Assembly (NCBI RefSeq): GCF_050948175.1
Contig: NW_027490098.1
Coordinates: 992,001-1,056,000, forward strand
Source: Xylocopa sonorina
Lineage: Eukaryota; Arthropoda; Insecta; Hymenoptera; Apidae
DNA: 64,000 bases
Direction: 5' to 3'
Positions 1-14,577 of the stretch are shown piece by piece. The notes under the pieces are model-generated. The model had not been told where the DNA came from, ran no database searches, and worked only from the letters and a program-made list of their open reading frames with translations. Position 1 is the first letter of the stretch, and each line of letters opens with the position of its first letter. The translations under genes were made by a program, and so were the position numbers.

Positions 1-1551
1 GATGCGATATCGCGTTTTAAGAAGCATTAGAACTCTATTGCTACGATACGTAGACATCTGCAAACGCTATTTCCTAGCGAGGAAGTGTCGCATTCACATT
101 CATTTGAAGTGTAGACGAGGAATACATGACACTTCGCAAATCATATTATATCTTACCACGAAACGTAGAAATGAGATGCAATATAGCGTTTTAAGAATCA
201 TATGAACTCTATTGCTACGATACGTAGACATCTGCAAATGCTATTTCCTTGCATGGAAGTGTCGCATTTACATTCATTTGAATCGTAGACGAGGAATGCA
301 TAACACTTCGCAATGAATATTATATCTTATCATCAAACATAGATATGAGATGCAATATCTCGTTTTAAGAAGCATTAGAAAGCTATTGCTACGATACGTA
401 GACATCTGCAAACGCTATTTCCTAGCGAGGAAGTATCGCATTCACATTCATTTGATGTGTAGACGAGGAATACATAACACTTCGCAAATCATGTTATATC
501 TTACCATGAAACATAGAAATGAGATGCGATATCGCGTTTTAAGAAACATTTGAACTCTATTGCTACGATACGTAGACATCTGTAGACGCTATTTCCTTTC
601 AAGGAAGTGTCGCATTTACATTCATTTGAAGTGTAGACGAGGAATACATGATACTTCGCAAATCATATTATATCTATACCATGAAACATAGAAATGAGAT
701 TCGATATCGCGTTTTAAGAAGCATTAGAAAGCTATTGCTACGACACGTAGATATCTGCAAACGCTATTTCCTAGCGAGGAAGTATCGCATTCACATTCAT
801 TTGAAGTGTAGACGAGGAATACATAACACTTCGCAAATCATGTTATATCTTACCATGAAACATAGAAATGAGATGCGATATCGCGTTTTAAGAATCATAT
901 GAACTCTATTGCTACGATACGTAGACATCTGCAATCGCTATATCCTTGCAAGGATGTGTCGCATTTACATTCATTTGAAGTGTAGGCGAGGAATACATAA
1001 CACTTCGCAAATCATATTATATCTTACCATGAAACATAGAAATGAGATGCGATATCGCGTTTTAAGAAGCACTAGAACTCCATTGCTACGACACGTAGAC
1101 ATCTGCAAACGCTATTTCCTTGCAAGGAAGTGTCGCATTTACATTCATTTGAATCGTAGACGAGAAATACATAACACTTCGCCAATCATATTATATCTTA
1201 CCATGAAGCATAGAAATGAGATGCGATATCTCGTTTTAAGAAGCATTTGAACTCTCTTGCTACGATACCTAGACATCTGCAGACGCTATTTCCTAGCAAG
1301 GAAGTGTCGCATTTACATTCATTTGAAGTGTAGACGAGGAATACATGATACTTCGCAAATCATATTATATCTATACCATGAAACATAGAAATGAGATTCG
1401 ATATCGCGTTTTAAGAAGCATTAGAAAGCTATTGCTACGACACGTAGATATCTGCAAACGCTATTTCCTAGCGAGGAAGTATCGCATTCACATTCATTTG
1501 AAGTGTAGACGAGGAATACATAACACTTCGCAAATCATGTTATATCTTACC

Positions 1552-3639
1552 ATGAAACATAGAAATGAGATGCGATATCGCGTTTTAAGAATCATAAGAA
1601 CTCTATTGCTACGATACGTAGACATCTGCAAACGCTATTTCCTTGCAAGGAAGTGTCGCATTTACATTCATTTGAATCGTAGACGAGGAAAGGATAACAC
1701 TTCGCAATGAATATTATATCTTACCATGAAACATAGAAATGAGATGCGATATCGCGTTTTAAGAAGCATTAGAACTCTATTGCTACGATACCTAGACATC
1801 TGCAGACGCTATTTCCTAGCAAGGAAGTGTCGCATTTACATTCATTTGAAGTGTAGACGAGGAATACATGACACTTCGCAAATCATATTATATCTTACCA
1901 TGAAACATAGAAATGAGATGCGATATCGCGTTTTAACGAGCATTAGAAATCTATTGCTACGATACGTAGACATCTGCAAACGCTATTTCCTAGCGAGGAA
2001 GTGACGCATTCACATTCATTTGAAGTGTAGACGAGGAATACATAACACTTTGCAAATCATATTATATCTTACCATGAAATATAGAAATGAGATGCGATAT
2101 CGCGTTTTAAGAAGCATTAGAGCTCTATTGCTACGATACCTATACATCTGCAGACGCTATTTCCTACCAAGGTAGTGTCGCATTTACGTTCATTTGAAGT
2201 GTAGACGTGGAATACATGACACTTCGCAAATCATATTATATCTTACCATGAAACATAGAAATGAGATGCGATATCGCGTTTTAAGAATCATAAGAACTCT
2301 ATTGCTACGATACGTAGACATCTGCAAACGCTATTTCCTTGCAAGGAAGTGTCGCATTTACATTCATTTGAATCGTAGACGAGGAAAGGAAAACACTTCG
2401 CAATGAATATTATATTTTACCATGAAACATAGAAATGAGATGCGATATCGCGTTTTAAGAAGCATTAGAACTCTATTGCTACGATACCTAGACATCTGCA
2501 GACACTAATACCTAGCAAGGAAGTGTCGCATTTACATTCATTTGAAGTGTAGACGAGGAATACATGACAGTTCGCAAATCATATTATATCTTACCATGAA
2601 ACATAGAAATGAGATGCGATATCGCGTTTTAACGAGCATTAGAAATCTATTGCTACGATACGTAGACATCTGCAAACGCTATTTCCTAGCGAGGATGTGA
2701 CGCATTCACATTCATTTGAAGTGTAGACGAGGAATACATAACACTTTGCAAATCATATTATATCTTACCATCAAATATAGAAATGAGATGCGATATCGCG
2801 TTTTATGAAGCATTAGAGCTCTATTGCTACGATACCTATACATCTGCAGACGCTATTTCCTACCAAGGTAGTGTCGCATTTACGTTCATTTGAAGTGTAG
2901 ACGTGGAATACATGACACTTCGCAAATCATATTATATCTTACCATGAAACATAGAAATGAGATGCGATATCGCGTTTTAAGAATCATAAGAACTCTATTG
3001 CTACGATACGTAGACATCTGCAAACGCTATTTCCTTGCAAGGAAGTGTCGCATTTACATTCATTTGAATCGTAGGACGAGGAAGGATAACACTTCGCAAT
3101 GAATATTATATCTTAACATGAAACATAGAAATGAGATGCGATATCGCGTTTTAAGAAGCATTAGAACTCTATTGCTACGATACCTAGACATCTGCAGACG
3201 CTATTTCCTGCAAGGGAAGTGTCGCATTTACATTCATTTGAAGTGTAGACGAGGAATACATGACACTTCGCAAATCATATTATATCTTACCATGAAACAT
3301 AGAATTGAGATGCGATATCGCGTTTTAACGAGCATTAGAAATCTATTGCTACGATACGTAGACATCTGCAAACGCTATTTCCTAGCGAGGAAGTGACGCA
3401 TTCACATTCATTTGAAGTGTAGACGAGGAATACATAACACTTTGCAAATCATATTATATCTTACCATCAAATATAGAAATGAGATGCGATATCGCGTTTT
3501 AAGAAGCATTAGAGCTCTATTGCTACGATACCTATACATCTGCAGACGCTATTTCCTACCAAGGTAGTGTCGCATTTACGTTCATTTGAAGTGTAGACGT
3601 GGAATACATGACACTTCGCAAATCATATTATATCTTACC
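1552..3639. repeat. 4-monomer higher-order repeat (696 bp), three copies
   Basis: Equivalent monomer starts lie at 1552, 2248, 2944 and 3640, each 696 bp (4 x 174) apart. Each unit has the same ordered monomers: one with GAGGAAAGGA and the CGCAATGAAT ending; one with CTAGACATCTGCAGACGC; one with TTTTAACGAGCATTAG and the AAGTGACGCATT variant; and one with TACCTATACATCTGC and CCTACCAAGGTAGTG. Copies differ by a few substitutions and small indels (for example GTAGGACGAGGAAGG near 3072). A partial fourth copy follows from 3640, and related monomers recur at 5.0-6.0 kb. Confidence 0.9.
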
Positions 3640-6600
3640 ATGAAACATAGAAATGAGATGCGATATCGCGTTTTAAGAATCATAAGAACTCTATTGCTAC
3701 GATACGTAGACATCTGCAAACGCTATTTCCTTGCAAGGAAGTGTCCGCATTTACATTCATTTGAATCGTAGACGAGGAAAGGATAACACTTCGCAATGAA
3801 TATTATATCTTACCATGAAACATAGAAATGAGATGCGATATCGCGTTCTAAAGAAGCATTAGAACTCTATTGCTACGATACCTAGACATCTGCAGACGCT
3901 ATTTCCTAGCAAGGAAGTGTCGCATTTACATTCATTTGAAGTGTAGACGAGGAATATATTACACTTCGCAAATCATATTATATCTTACCATGAAACATAG
4001 AAATGAGATGCGATATCGCGTTTTAAGAAGCATTAAGAACACTATTGCTACGATACCTTAGACATCTGCACACGCTATTTCCTTGCAAGGAAGTGCCGCA
4101 TTTACATTCATTTGAATCGTACCATGAAACATAGAAATGAGATGCAATATCGCGATTTAAGAATCATAAGAATTCTATTGCTACGATACGCAGACATCTG
4201 CAAACGCTATTTCCTTGCAAGGAAGTGTCGCATTTACATTCATTTGAATCGTAGACGAGGAATGCATAACACTTCGCAATGAATATTATATCTTACCATG
4301 AAACATAGATATGAGATGCAATATCTCGTTTTAAGAAGCATTTGAACTCTATTGCTACGATACGCAGACACCTGCAATTGCTATTTCCTTGCAAGGGAGT
4401 GTCGCATTTACATTCATTTGAATCATAGACGAGGAATGCATAACACTTCGCAAATCATATTATATCTTATCATGATACATAGAAATGAGATGCGATATCG
4501 CGTTTTAAGAAGTATTTGAACTCTCTTGCTACGATACCTAGACATCTGCAGACGCTATTTCCTTGCAAGGAAGTGTCGCATTTACATTCATTTGAATCGT
4601 AGACGAGGAATACATGATACTTCGCAAATCATATTACATCTTACCATGAAACATAGAAATGAGATGCGACATCGCGTTTTAAGAAGCATTAGAAATCTAT
4701 TGCTAGGATACGTAGACATCTGCAGACGTTATTTCCTAGCAGGGAAGTGTCGCATTCACATTCATTTGAAGTGTAGACGAGGAATACATGACACTTCGCA
4801 AATCATATTATATCTTACCATGAATCATAGAAATGAGATGCGATATCGCGTTTTAAGAAGCATCAGAAATCCATTGCTACGATACCTAGACATCTGCAGA
4901 CGCTATTTCCTAGCAAGGAAGTGTCGCATTTACATTCATTTGAAGTGTAGACGAGGAATACATAACACTTCGCAAATCATATTATATCTTACCATGAAAC
5001 ATAGAAATGAGATGCGATATCGCGTTTTAAGAAGCATTAGAACTCTATTGCTACGATACCTAGACATCTGCAGACGCTATTTCCTAGCAAGGAAGTGTCG
5101 CATTTACATTCATTTGAAGTGTAGACGAGGAATACATGACACTTCGCAAATCATATTATATCTTACCATGAAACATAGAAATGAGATGCGATATCGCGTT
5201 TTAACGAGCATTAGAATTCTATTGCTACGATACGTAGACATCTGCAAACGCTATTTCCTAGCGAGGAAGTGACGCATTCACATTCATTTGAAGTGTAGAC
5301 GAGGAATACATAACACTTTGCAAATCATATTATATCTTACCATGAAATATAGAAATGAGATGCGATATCGCGTTTTAAGAAGCATTAGAGCTCTATTGCT
5401 ACGATACCTATACATCTGCAGACGCTATTTCCTACCAAGGTAGTGTCGCATTTACGTTCATTTGAAGTGTAGACGTGGAATACATGTCACTTCGCAAATC
5501 ATATTATATCTTACCATGAAACATAGAAATGAGATGCGATATCGCGTTTTCAGAATCATAAGAACTCTATTGCTACGATACGTAGACATCTGCAAACGCT
5601 ATTTCCTTGCAAGGAAGTGTCGCATTTACATTCATTTGAATCGTAGACGAGGAAAGGATAACACTTCGCAATGAATATTATATCTTACCATGAAACATAG
5701 AAATGAGATGCGATATCGCGTTCTAAGAAGCATTAGAACTCTATTGCTACGATACCTAGACATCTGCAGACGCTATTTCCTAGCAAGGAAGTGTCGCATT
5801 TACAATCATTTGAAGTGTAGACGAGGAATACATGACACTTCGCAAATCATATTATATCTTACCATGAAACATAGAAATGAGATGCGATATCGCGTTTTAA
5901 CGAGCATTAGAAATCTATTGCTACGATACGTAGACATCTGCAAACGCTATTTCCTAGCGAGGAAGTGACGCATTCACATTCATTTGAAGTGTAGAAGAGG
6001 AATACATAACACTTTGCAAATCATATTATATCTTACCATGAAATATAGAAATGAGATGCGATATCGCGTTTTAAGAAGCATAGAACACTATTGCTACGAT
6101 ACCTAGACATCTGCAGACGCTATTTCCTTGCAAGGAAGTGTCGGATTTACATTCATTTGAATCGTACCATGAAACATAGAAATGAGATGCAATATCGCGA
6201 TTTAAGAATCATAAGAATTCTATTGCTACGATACGCAGACATCTGCAAACGCTATTTCCTTGCAAGGAAGTGTCGCATTTACATTCATTTGAATCGTAGA
6301 CGAGGAATGCATAACACTTCGCAATGAATATTATATCTTACCATGAAACATAGATATGAGATGCAATATCTCGTTTTAAGAAGCATTTGAACTCTATTGC
6401 TACGATACGTAGACACCTGCAAATGCTATTTCCTTGCAAGGGAGTGTCGCATTTACATTCATTTGAATCATAGACGAGGAATGCATAACACTTCGCAAAT
6501 CATATTATATCTTATCATGAAACATAGAAATGAGATGCGATATCGCGTTTTAAGAAGTATTAGAACTCTATTGCTACGATACCTAGACATCTGCAGATGC

Positions 6601-9600
6601 TATTTCCTTGCAAGGAAGTGTCGCATTTACATTCATTTGAATCGTAGACGAGGAATACATGATACTTCGCAAATCATATTACATCTTACCATGAAACATA
6701 GAAATGAGATGCGATATCGCGTTTTAAGAAGCAGCAGAAATCCATTGCTACGATACGTAGACACCTGCAAACGCTATTTCCTTGCAAGAAAGAGTCGCAT
6801 TTACATTCATTTGAAGTGTAGACGAGGAATACATAACACTTCGCAAATCATATTATATCTTACCATGAAACATAGAAATGAGATCCGATATCGCGTTTTA
6901 AGAATCATAAGAACTCTATTGCCACGATACGTAGACATCTGCAAACGCTATTTCTTTGCAAAGAAGTGTCGCATTTACATTCATTTGAAGTGTAGACGAG
7001 GAATACATAACACTTCGCAAATCATATTATATCATACCATGAAACATAGAAATGAGATGCGATATCGCGTTTTAACGAGCATTAGAAATCTATTGCTACG
7101 ATACGTAGACATCTGCAAACGCTATTTCCTTGCAACGAAGTGTCGCATTTACATTCATTTGAAGCCTGGACGAGGAATACATGACACTTCGCAAATCATA
7201 TTATATCTTACCATGAAACATAGAAATGAGATGCGTTATCGCGATTTAAGAAGCATCAGAAATCCCTTGCTACGATACGTAGACATCTGCAAACGCTATT
7301 TCCTTGCAAGAAAGTGTCGCATTTACATTCATTTGAAGTGTAGACGAGGAATACATAACACTTTGCAAATCATATTATACCTTACCATGGAACATAGAAA
7401 TGAGATGCGATATCGCGTTTTAAGAAGCATTAGAACTCTATTGCTACGATACGTAGACATCTGCAAACGCTATTTCCTTGCAGGGAAGTGTCGCATTTAC
7501 ATTCATTTGAATCGTAGACGAGGAAAGGATAACACTTCGCAATGAATATTATATCTTACCATGAAACATAGAAATGAGATGCGATATCGCGTTCTAAGAA
7601 GCATTAGAACTCTATTGCTACGATACCTAGACATCTGCAGACGCTATTTCCTAGCAAGGAAGTGTCGCATTTACAATCATTTGAAGTGTAGACGAGGAAT
7701 ACATGACACTTCGCAAATCATATTATATCTTACCATGAAACATAGAAATGAGATGCGATATCGCGTTTTAACGAGCATTAGAAATCTATTGCTACGATAC
7801 GTAGACATCTGCAAACGCTATTTCCTAGCGAGGAAGTGACGCATTCACATTCATTCGAAGTGTAGAAGAGGTATACATAACACTTTGCAAATCATATTAT
7901 ATCTTACCATGAAATATAGAAATGAGATGCGATATCGCGTTTTAAGAAGCATTAGAACACTATTGCTACGATACCTAGACATCTGCAGATGCTATTTCCT
8001 TGCAAGGAAGTGTCGCATTTACATTCATTTGAATCGTACCATGAAACATAGAAATGAGATGCAATATCGCGATTTAAGAATCATAAGAATTCTATTGCTA
8101 CGATTCGCAGACATCTGCAAACGCTATTTCCTTGCAAGGAAGTGTCGCATTTACATTCATTTGAATCGTAGACGAGGAATGCATAACACTTCGCAATGAA
8201 TATTATATCTTACCATGAAACATAGATATGAGATGCAATATCTCGTTTTAAGAAGCATTTGAATTCTATTGCTACGATACGTAGACATCTGCAAATGCTA
8301 TTTCCTTGCAAGGGAGTGTCGCATTTACATTCATTTGAATCATAGACGAGGAATGCATAACACTTCGCAAATCATATAATATCTTATCATGAAACATAGA
8401 AATGAGATGCGATATCGCGTTTTAAGAAGCATTAGAACTCTATTGCTACGATACCCAGACATCTGCAGACGCTATTTCCTAGCAAGGAAGTGTCGCATTT
8501 ACATTCATTTGAAGCGTGGACGAGGAATACATGACACTTCGCAAATCATATTATATCTTACCATGAATCATAGAAATGAGATGCAATATCGCGTTTTAAG
8601 AAGCATTAGAACTCTATTGCTACGATACCCAGACATCTGCAGACGCTATTTCTTAGCAAGGAAGTGTCGCATTTACATTCATTTGAAGCGTGGACGAGGA
8701 ATACATGACACTTCGCAAACCATATTATATCTTACCATGAATCATAGAAATGAGATGCGATATCGCGTTTTAAGAAGCATCAGAAATCCATTGCTACGAT
8801 ACCTAGACATCTGCAGACGCTATTTCCTAGCAAGGAAGTGTACGCATTTACATTCATTTGAAGTGTAGACGAGGAATACATGACACTTCGCAAATCATAT
8901 TATATCTTACCATGAAACATAGAAATGAGATCCGATATCGCGTTTTAAGAATCATAAGAACTCTATTGCTACGATACGTAGACATCTGCAAACGCTATTT
9001 CCTTGCAGGGAAGTGTCGCATTTACATTAATTTGAAGTGTAGACGAGGAATACATGACACTTCGCAAATCATATTATATCTTACCATGAATCATAGAAGT
9101 GAGATGCGATATCGCGTTTTAAGAAGCAGCAGAAATCCATTGCTACGATACGTAGACATCTGCAAACGCTATTTCCTTGCAAGAAAGTGTCGCATTTACA
9201 TTCATTTGAAGTGTAGACGAGGAATACATAACACTTCGCAAATCATATTATATCTTACCATGAAACATAGAAATGAGATCCGATATCGCGTTTTAAGAAT
9301 CATAAGAACTCCATTGCTACGATACGTAGACATCTGCAAACGCTATTTCCTTGCAAGAAAGTGTCGCATTTACATTCATTTGAAGTGTAGACGAGGAATA
9401 CATAACACTTCGCAAATCATATTATACCTTACCATGAAACATAGAAATGAGATGCGATATCGCGTTTTAAGAAGCAGCAGAAATCCATTGCTACGATACG
9501 TAGACACCTGCAAACGCTATTTCCTTGCAAGAAAGAGTCGCATTTACATTCATTTGAAATGTAGACGAGGAATACATAACACTCCGCAAATCATATTATA

Positions 9601-12600
9601 TCTTACCATGAAACATAGAAATGAGATCCGATATCGCGTTTTAAGAAGCATTAGAACACTATTGCTACGACAGGTAGACATTTGCAAACGCTATTTCCTT
9701 GCAAGGAAGTGTCGCATTTACATTCATTTGAAGTGTAGACGAGGAATACATGACACTCCGCAAATCATATTATATCTTACCATGAAACATAGGAACGAGA
9801 GGCGATATCGCGTTTTAAGAATCATAAGAACTCTATTGCTACGATACGTAGACATCTGCAAACGCTATTTCCATGCAGGGAAGTGTCGCATTTACATTCA
9901 TTTGAAGTGTAGACGAGGAATACATGACACTTCGCAAATCATATTATATCTTACCATGAATCATAGAAGTGAGATGCGATATCGCGTTTTAAGAAGAATC
10001 AGAAATCCATTGCTACGATACGTAGACATCTGCAAACGCTATTTCCTTGCAAGAAAGTGTCGCATTTACATTCATTTGAAGTGTAGACGAGGAATACATA
10101 ACACTTCGCAAATCATATTATATCTTACCATGAAACATAGAAATGAGATCCGATATCGCGTTTGAAGAATCATAAGAACTCTATTGCTACGATACGTAGA
10201 CATCTGCAAACGCTATTTCCTTGCAACGAAGTGTCGCATTTACATTCATTTGACGCCTGGACGAGGAATACATGACACTTCGCAAATCATATTATATCTT
10301 ACCATGAAACATAGAAATGAGATGCGTTATCGCGTTTTAAGAAGCATCAGAAATCCATTGCTACGATACGTAGACATCTGCAAACGCTATTTCCTTGCAA
10401 GAAAGTGTCGCATTTACATTCATTTGAAGTGTAGACGAGGAATACATAACACTTCGCAAATCATATTATACCTTACCATGGAACATAGAAATGAGATGCG
10501 ATATCGCGTTTTAAGAAGCATTAGAACTCTATTGCTACGATACGTAGACATCTGCAAACGCTATTTCCTTGCAGGGAAGTGTCGCATTTACATTAATTTG
10601 AAGTGTAGACGAGGAATACATGACACTTCGCAAATCATATTATATCTTACCATGAAACATAGAAATGAGATGCGATATCGCGTTTTAACGAGCATTAGAA
10701 ATCTATTGCTACGATACGTAGACATCTGCAAACGCTATTTCCTAGCGAGGAAGTGACGCATTCACATTCATTTGAAGTGTAGAAGAGGAATACATGACAC
10801 TTCGCAAATCATATTATATCTTACCATGAATCATAGAAGTGAGATGCGATATCGCGTTTTAAGAAGCATCAGAAATCCATTGCTATGATACGTAGACATC
10901 AGCAAACGCTATATCCTTGCAAGAAAGTGTCGCATTTACATTCATTTGAAGTGTAGACGAGGAATACATAACACTTCGCAAATCATATTATATCTTACCA
11001 TGAAACATAGAAATGAGATGCGATAACGCGTTATAAGAATCATAAGAACTCTATTGCTACGATACCTAGACATCTGCAGACGCTATTTCCTAGCAAGGAA
11101 GTGTCGCATTTACATTCATTTGAAGTGTAGACGAGGAATACATAACACTTCGCAAATCATATTATATCTTACCATGAAACATAGAAATGAGATGCGTTAT
11201 CGCGTTTTAAGAAGCATCAGAAATCCATTGCTACGATGAGTAGACATCTGCAAACGCTATTTCCATGCAGGGAAGTGTCGCATTTACATTCATTTGAAGT
11301 GTACACGAGGAATACATGACACTTCGCAAATCATATTATATCTTACCATGAATCATAGAAGTGAGATGCGAAATCGCGTTTTAAGAAGCATCAGAAATCC
11401 ATTGCTATGATACGTAGACATCAGCAAACGCTATATCCTTGCAAGAAAGTGTCGCATTTACATTCATTTGAAGTGTAGACGAGGAATACATAACACTTCG
11501 CAAATCATATTATATCTTACCATGAAACATAGAAATGAGATGCGATAACGCGTTATAAGAATCATAAGAACTCTATTGCTACGATACCTAGACATCTGCA
11601 GACGCTATTTCCTAGCAAGGAAGTGTCGCATTTACATTCATTTGAAGTGTAGACGAGGAATACATAACACTTCGCAAATCATATTATATCTTACCATGAA
11701 ACATAGAAATGAGATGCGATATCGCGTTTTAAGAAGCATTAGAACTCTATTGCTACGATACCTATACATCTGCAGACGCTATTTCCTAGCAAGGTAGTGT
11801 CGCATTTACGTTCATTTGAAGTGTAGACGTGGAATACATGACACTTCGCAAATCATATTATATCTTACCACGAAACATAGAAATGAGATGCGATATCGCG
11901 TTCTAAGAAGCATTAGAAATCTATTGCTACGATACGTAGACATCTGCAAACGCCATTTCCTAGCGAGGAAGTGTCGCATTCACATTCATTTGAAGTGTTG
12001 ACGAGGAATACATAACACTTCGCAAATCATATTATATCTTACCATGAAACATAGAAATGAGATGCGATATCGCGTTTTAAGAATCATAAGAACTCTATTG
12101 CTACGATACGTAGACATCTGCAAACGCTATTTCCTTGCAAGGAAGTGTCGCATTTACATTCATTTGAATCGTAGACGAGGAAAGGATAACACTTCGCAAT
12201 GAATATTATATCTTACTATGAAACATAGAAATGAGATGCGATATCGCGTTTTAAGAAGCATTAGAAATCTATTGCTACGATACCTAGACATCTGCAGACG
12301 CTATTTCCTAGCAAGGAAGTGTCGCATTTACATTCATTTGAAGTGTAGACGAGGAATACATGACACTTCGCAAACCATATTATATCTTACCATGAAACAT
12401 AGAAATGAGATGCGATATCGCGTTTTAACGAGCATCAGAAATCTATTGCTACGATACGTAGTCATCTGCAAACGCTATTTCCTAGCGAGGAAGTGACGCA
12501 TTCACATTCATTTGAAGTGTAGAAGAGGAATACATATCACTTTGCAAATCATATTATATCTTACCATGAAATATTGAAATGAGATGCGATATCGCGTTTT

Positions 12601-14577
12601 AAGAAGCATTAGAACACTATTGCTACGATACCTAGACATCTGCAGACGCTATTTCCTTGCAAGGAAGTGTCGCATTTACATTCATTTGAATCGTACCATG
12701 AAACATAGAAATGAGATGCAATATCGCGATTTAAGAATCATAAGAATTCTATTGCTACGATACGCAGACATCTGCAAACGCTATTTCCTTGCAAGGAAGT
12801 GTCGCATTTACATTCATTTGAATCGTAGACGAGGAATGCATAACACTTCGCAATGAATATTATATCTTACCATGAAACATAGATATGAGATGCAATATCT
12901 CGTTTTAAGAAGCATTTGAACTCTATTGCTACGATACGTAGACATGTGCAAATGCTATTTCCTTGCAAGGGAGTGTCGCATTTACATTCATTTGAATCAT
13001 AGACGAGGAACGCATAACACTTCGCAAATCATATTATATCTTATCATGAAACATAGAAATGAGATGCGATATCGCGTTTTAAGAAGTATTAGAACTCTAT
13101 TGCTACGATACGTAGACTTCTGCAAACGCTATTTCCTTGCAAGAAAGTGTCGCATTTACATTCATTTGAAGTGTAGACGAGGAATACATAACACTTCGCA
13201 AATCATATTATATCTTACCATGAATCATAGAAATGAGATGCGATATCGCGTTTTAAGAAGCATCAGAAATCCATTGCTACGATACCTAGACATCTGCAGG
13301 CGCTATTCCCTAGCAAGGAAGTGTCGCATTTACATTCATTTGAAGTGTAGACGAGGAATACATGACACTTCGCAAATCATATTATATCTTACCATGAATC
13401 ATAGAAATGAGATGCGATATCGCGTTTTAAGAAGCATCAGAAATCCATTGCTACGATACCTAGACATCTGCAGGCGCTATTCCCTAGCAAGGAAGTGTCG
13501 CATTTACATTCATTTGAAGTGTAGACGAGGAATACATAACACTTCGCAAATCATATTATATCTTACCATGAAACATGGAAATGAGATGCGATATCGCGTT
13601 TTAAGAAGCATTGGAACTGTATTGCTACGATACCTAGACATCTGCAGACGCTATTTCCTAGCAAGGAAGTGTCGCATTTACATTCATTTGAAGTGTAGAC
13701 GAGGAATACATAACACTTCGCAAATCATATTATATCTTACCATGAAACATAGAAATGAGATGCGATATCGCGTTTTAAGAAGCATTAGAACTCTATTGCT
13801 ACGATACCTAGACATCTGCAGACGCTATTCCCTAGCAAGGAAGTGTCGCATTTACATTCATTTGAAGTGTAGACGAGGAATACATAACACTTCGCAAATC
13901 ATATTATATCTTACCATGAAACATAGAAATGAGATGCGATATCGCGTTTTAAGAAGCATTATAACTCAATTGCTACGATACCTAGACATCTGCAAACGCT
14001 ATTTCCTTGCAAGGAAGTGTCGCATTTACATTCATTTGAAGTGTAGACGAGGAATACATGACACTTCGCAAATCATATTATATCTTACCATGAAACATAG
14101 AAATGAGATGCGATATCGCGTTTTAAGAAGTGCAGACGCTATTTCCTAGCAAGGAAGTGTCGCATTTACATTCATTTGAAGTGTAGACGAGGAATACATG
14201 ACACTTCGCAAATCATATTATATCTTACCATGAAACATAGAAATGAGATGCGATATCGCGTTTTAAGAAGCATTAGAACACTATTGCTACGATAGGTAGA
14301 CATCTGCAAACGCTATTTCCTTGCAAGGAAGTGTCGCATTTACATTCATTTGAAGTGTAGACGAGGAATACATAACACTTCGCAAATCATATTATATCTT
14401 ACCATGAAACATGGAAATGAGATGCGACATCGCGTTTTAAGAAGCATTGGAACTGTATTGCTACGATACCTAGACATCTGCAGACGCTATTTCCTAGCAA
14501 GGAAGTGTCGCATTTACATTCATTTGAAGTGTAGACGAGGAATACATAACACTTCGCAAATCATATTATATCTTACC
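3640..14577. repeat. Heterogeneous satellite block with recurrent 132-bp monomers
   Basis: Satellite monomers without a single short HOR. The block is marked by monomers lacking the same 42 bp: GAATCGT joins directly to ACCATGAAAC at 4120/4121, 6165/6166, 8037/8038 and 12694/12695, with a fifth at 17316/17317. After correcting for these deletions and a few 1-bp indels, the spacings are 12, 11, 27 and 27 monomers. That implies duplication of multi-kilobase segments. Single-base insertions cluster near 3746-4050 (GTGTCCGCATT, CGTTCTAAAGAAG, CATTAAGAACAC, TACCTTAGAC). A monomer lacking 34 bp lies at 14130/14131. No non-satellite sequence was seen. Confidence 0.8.
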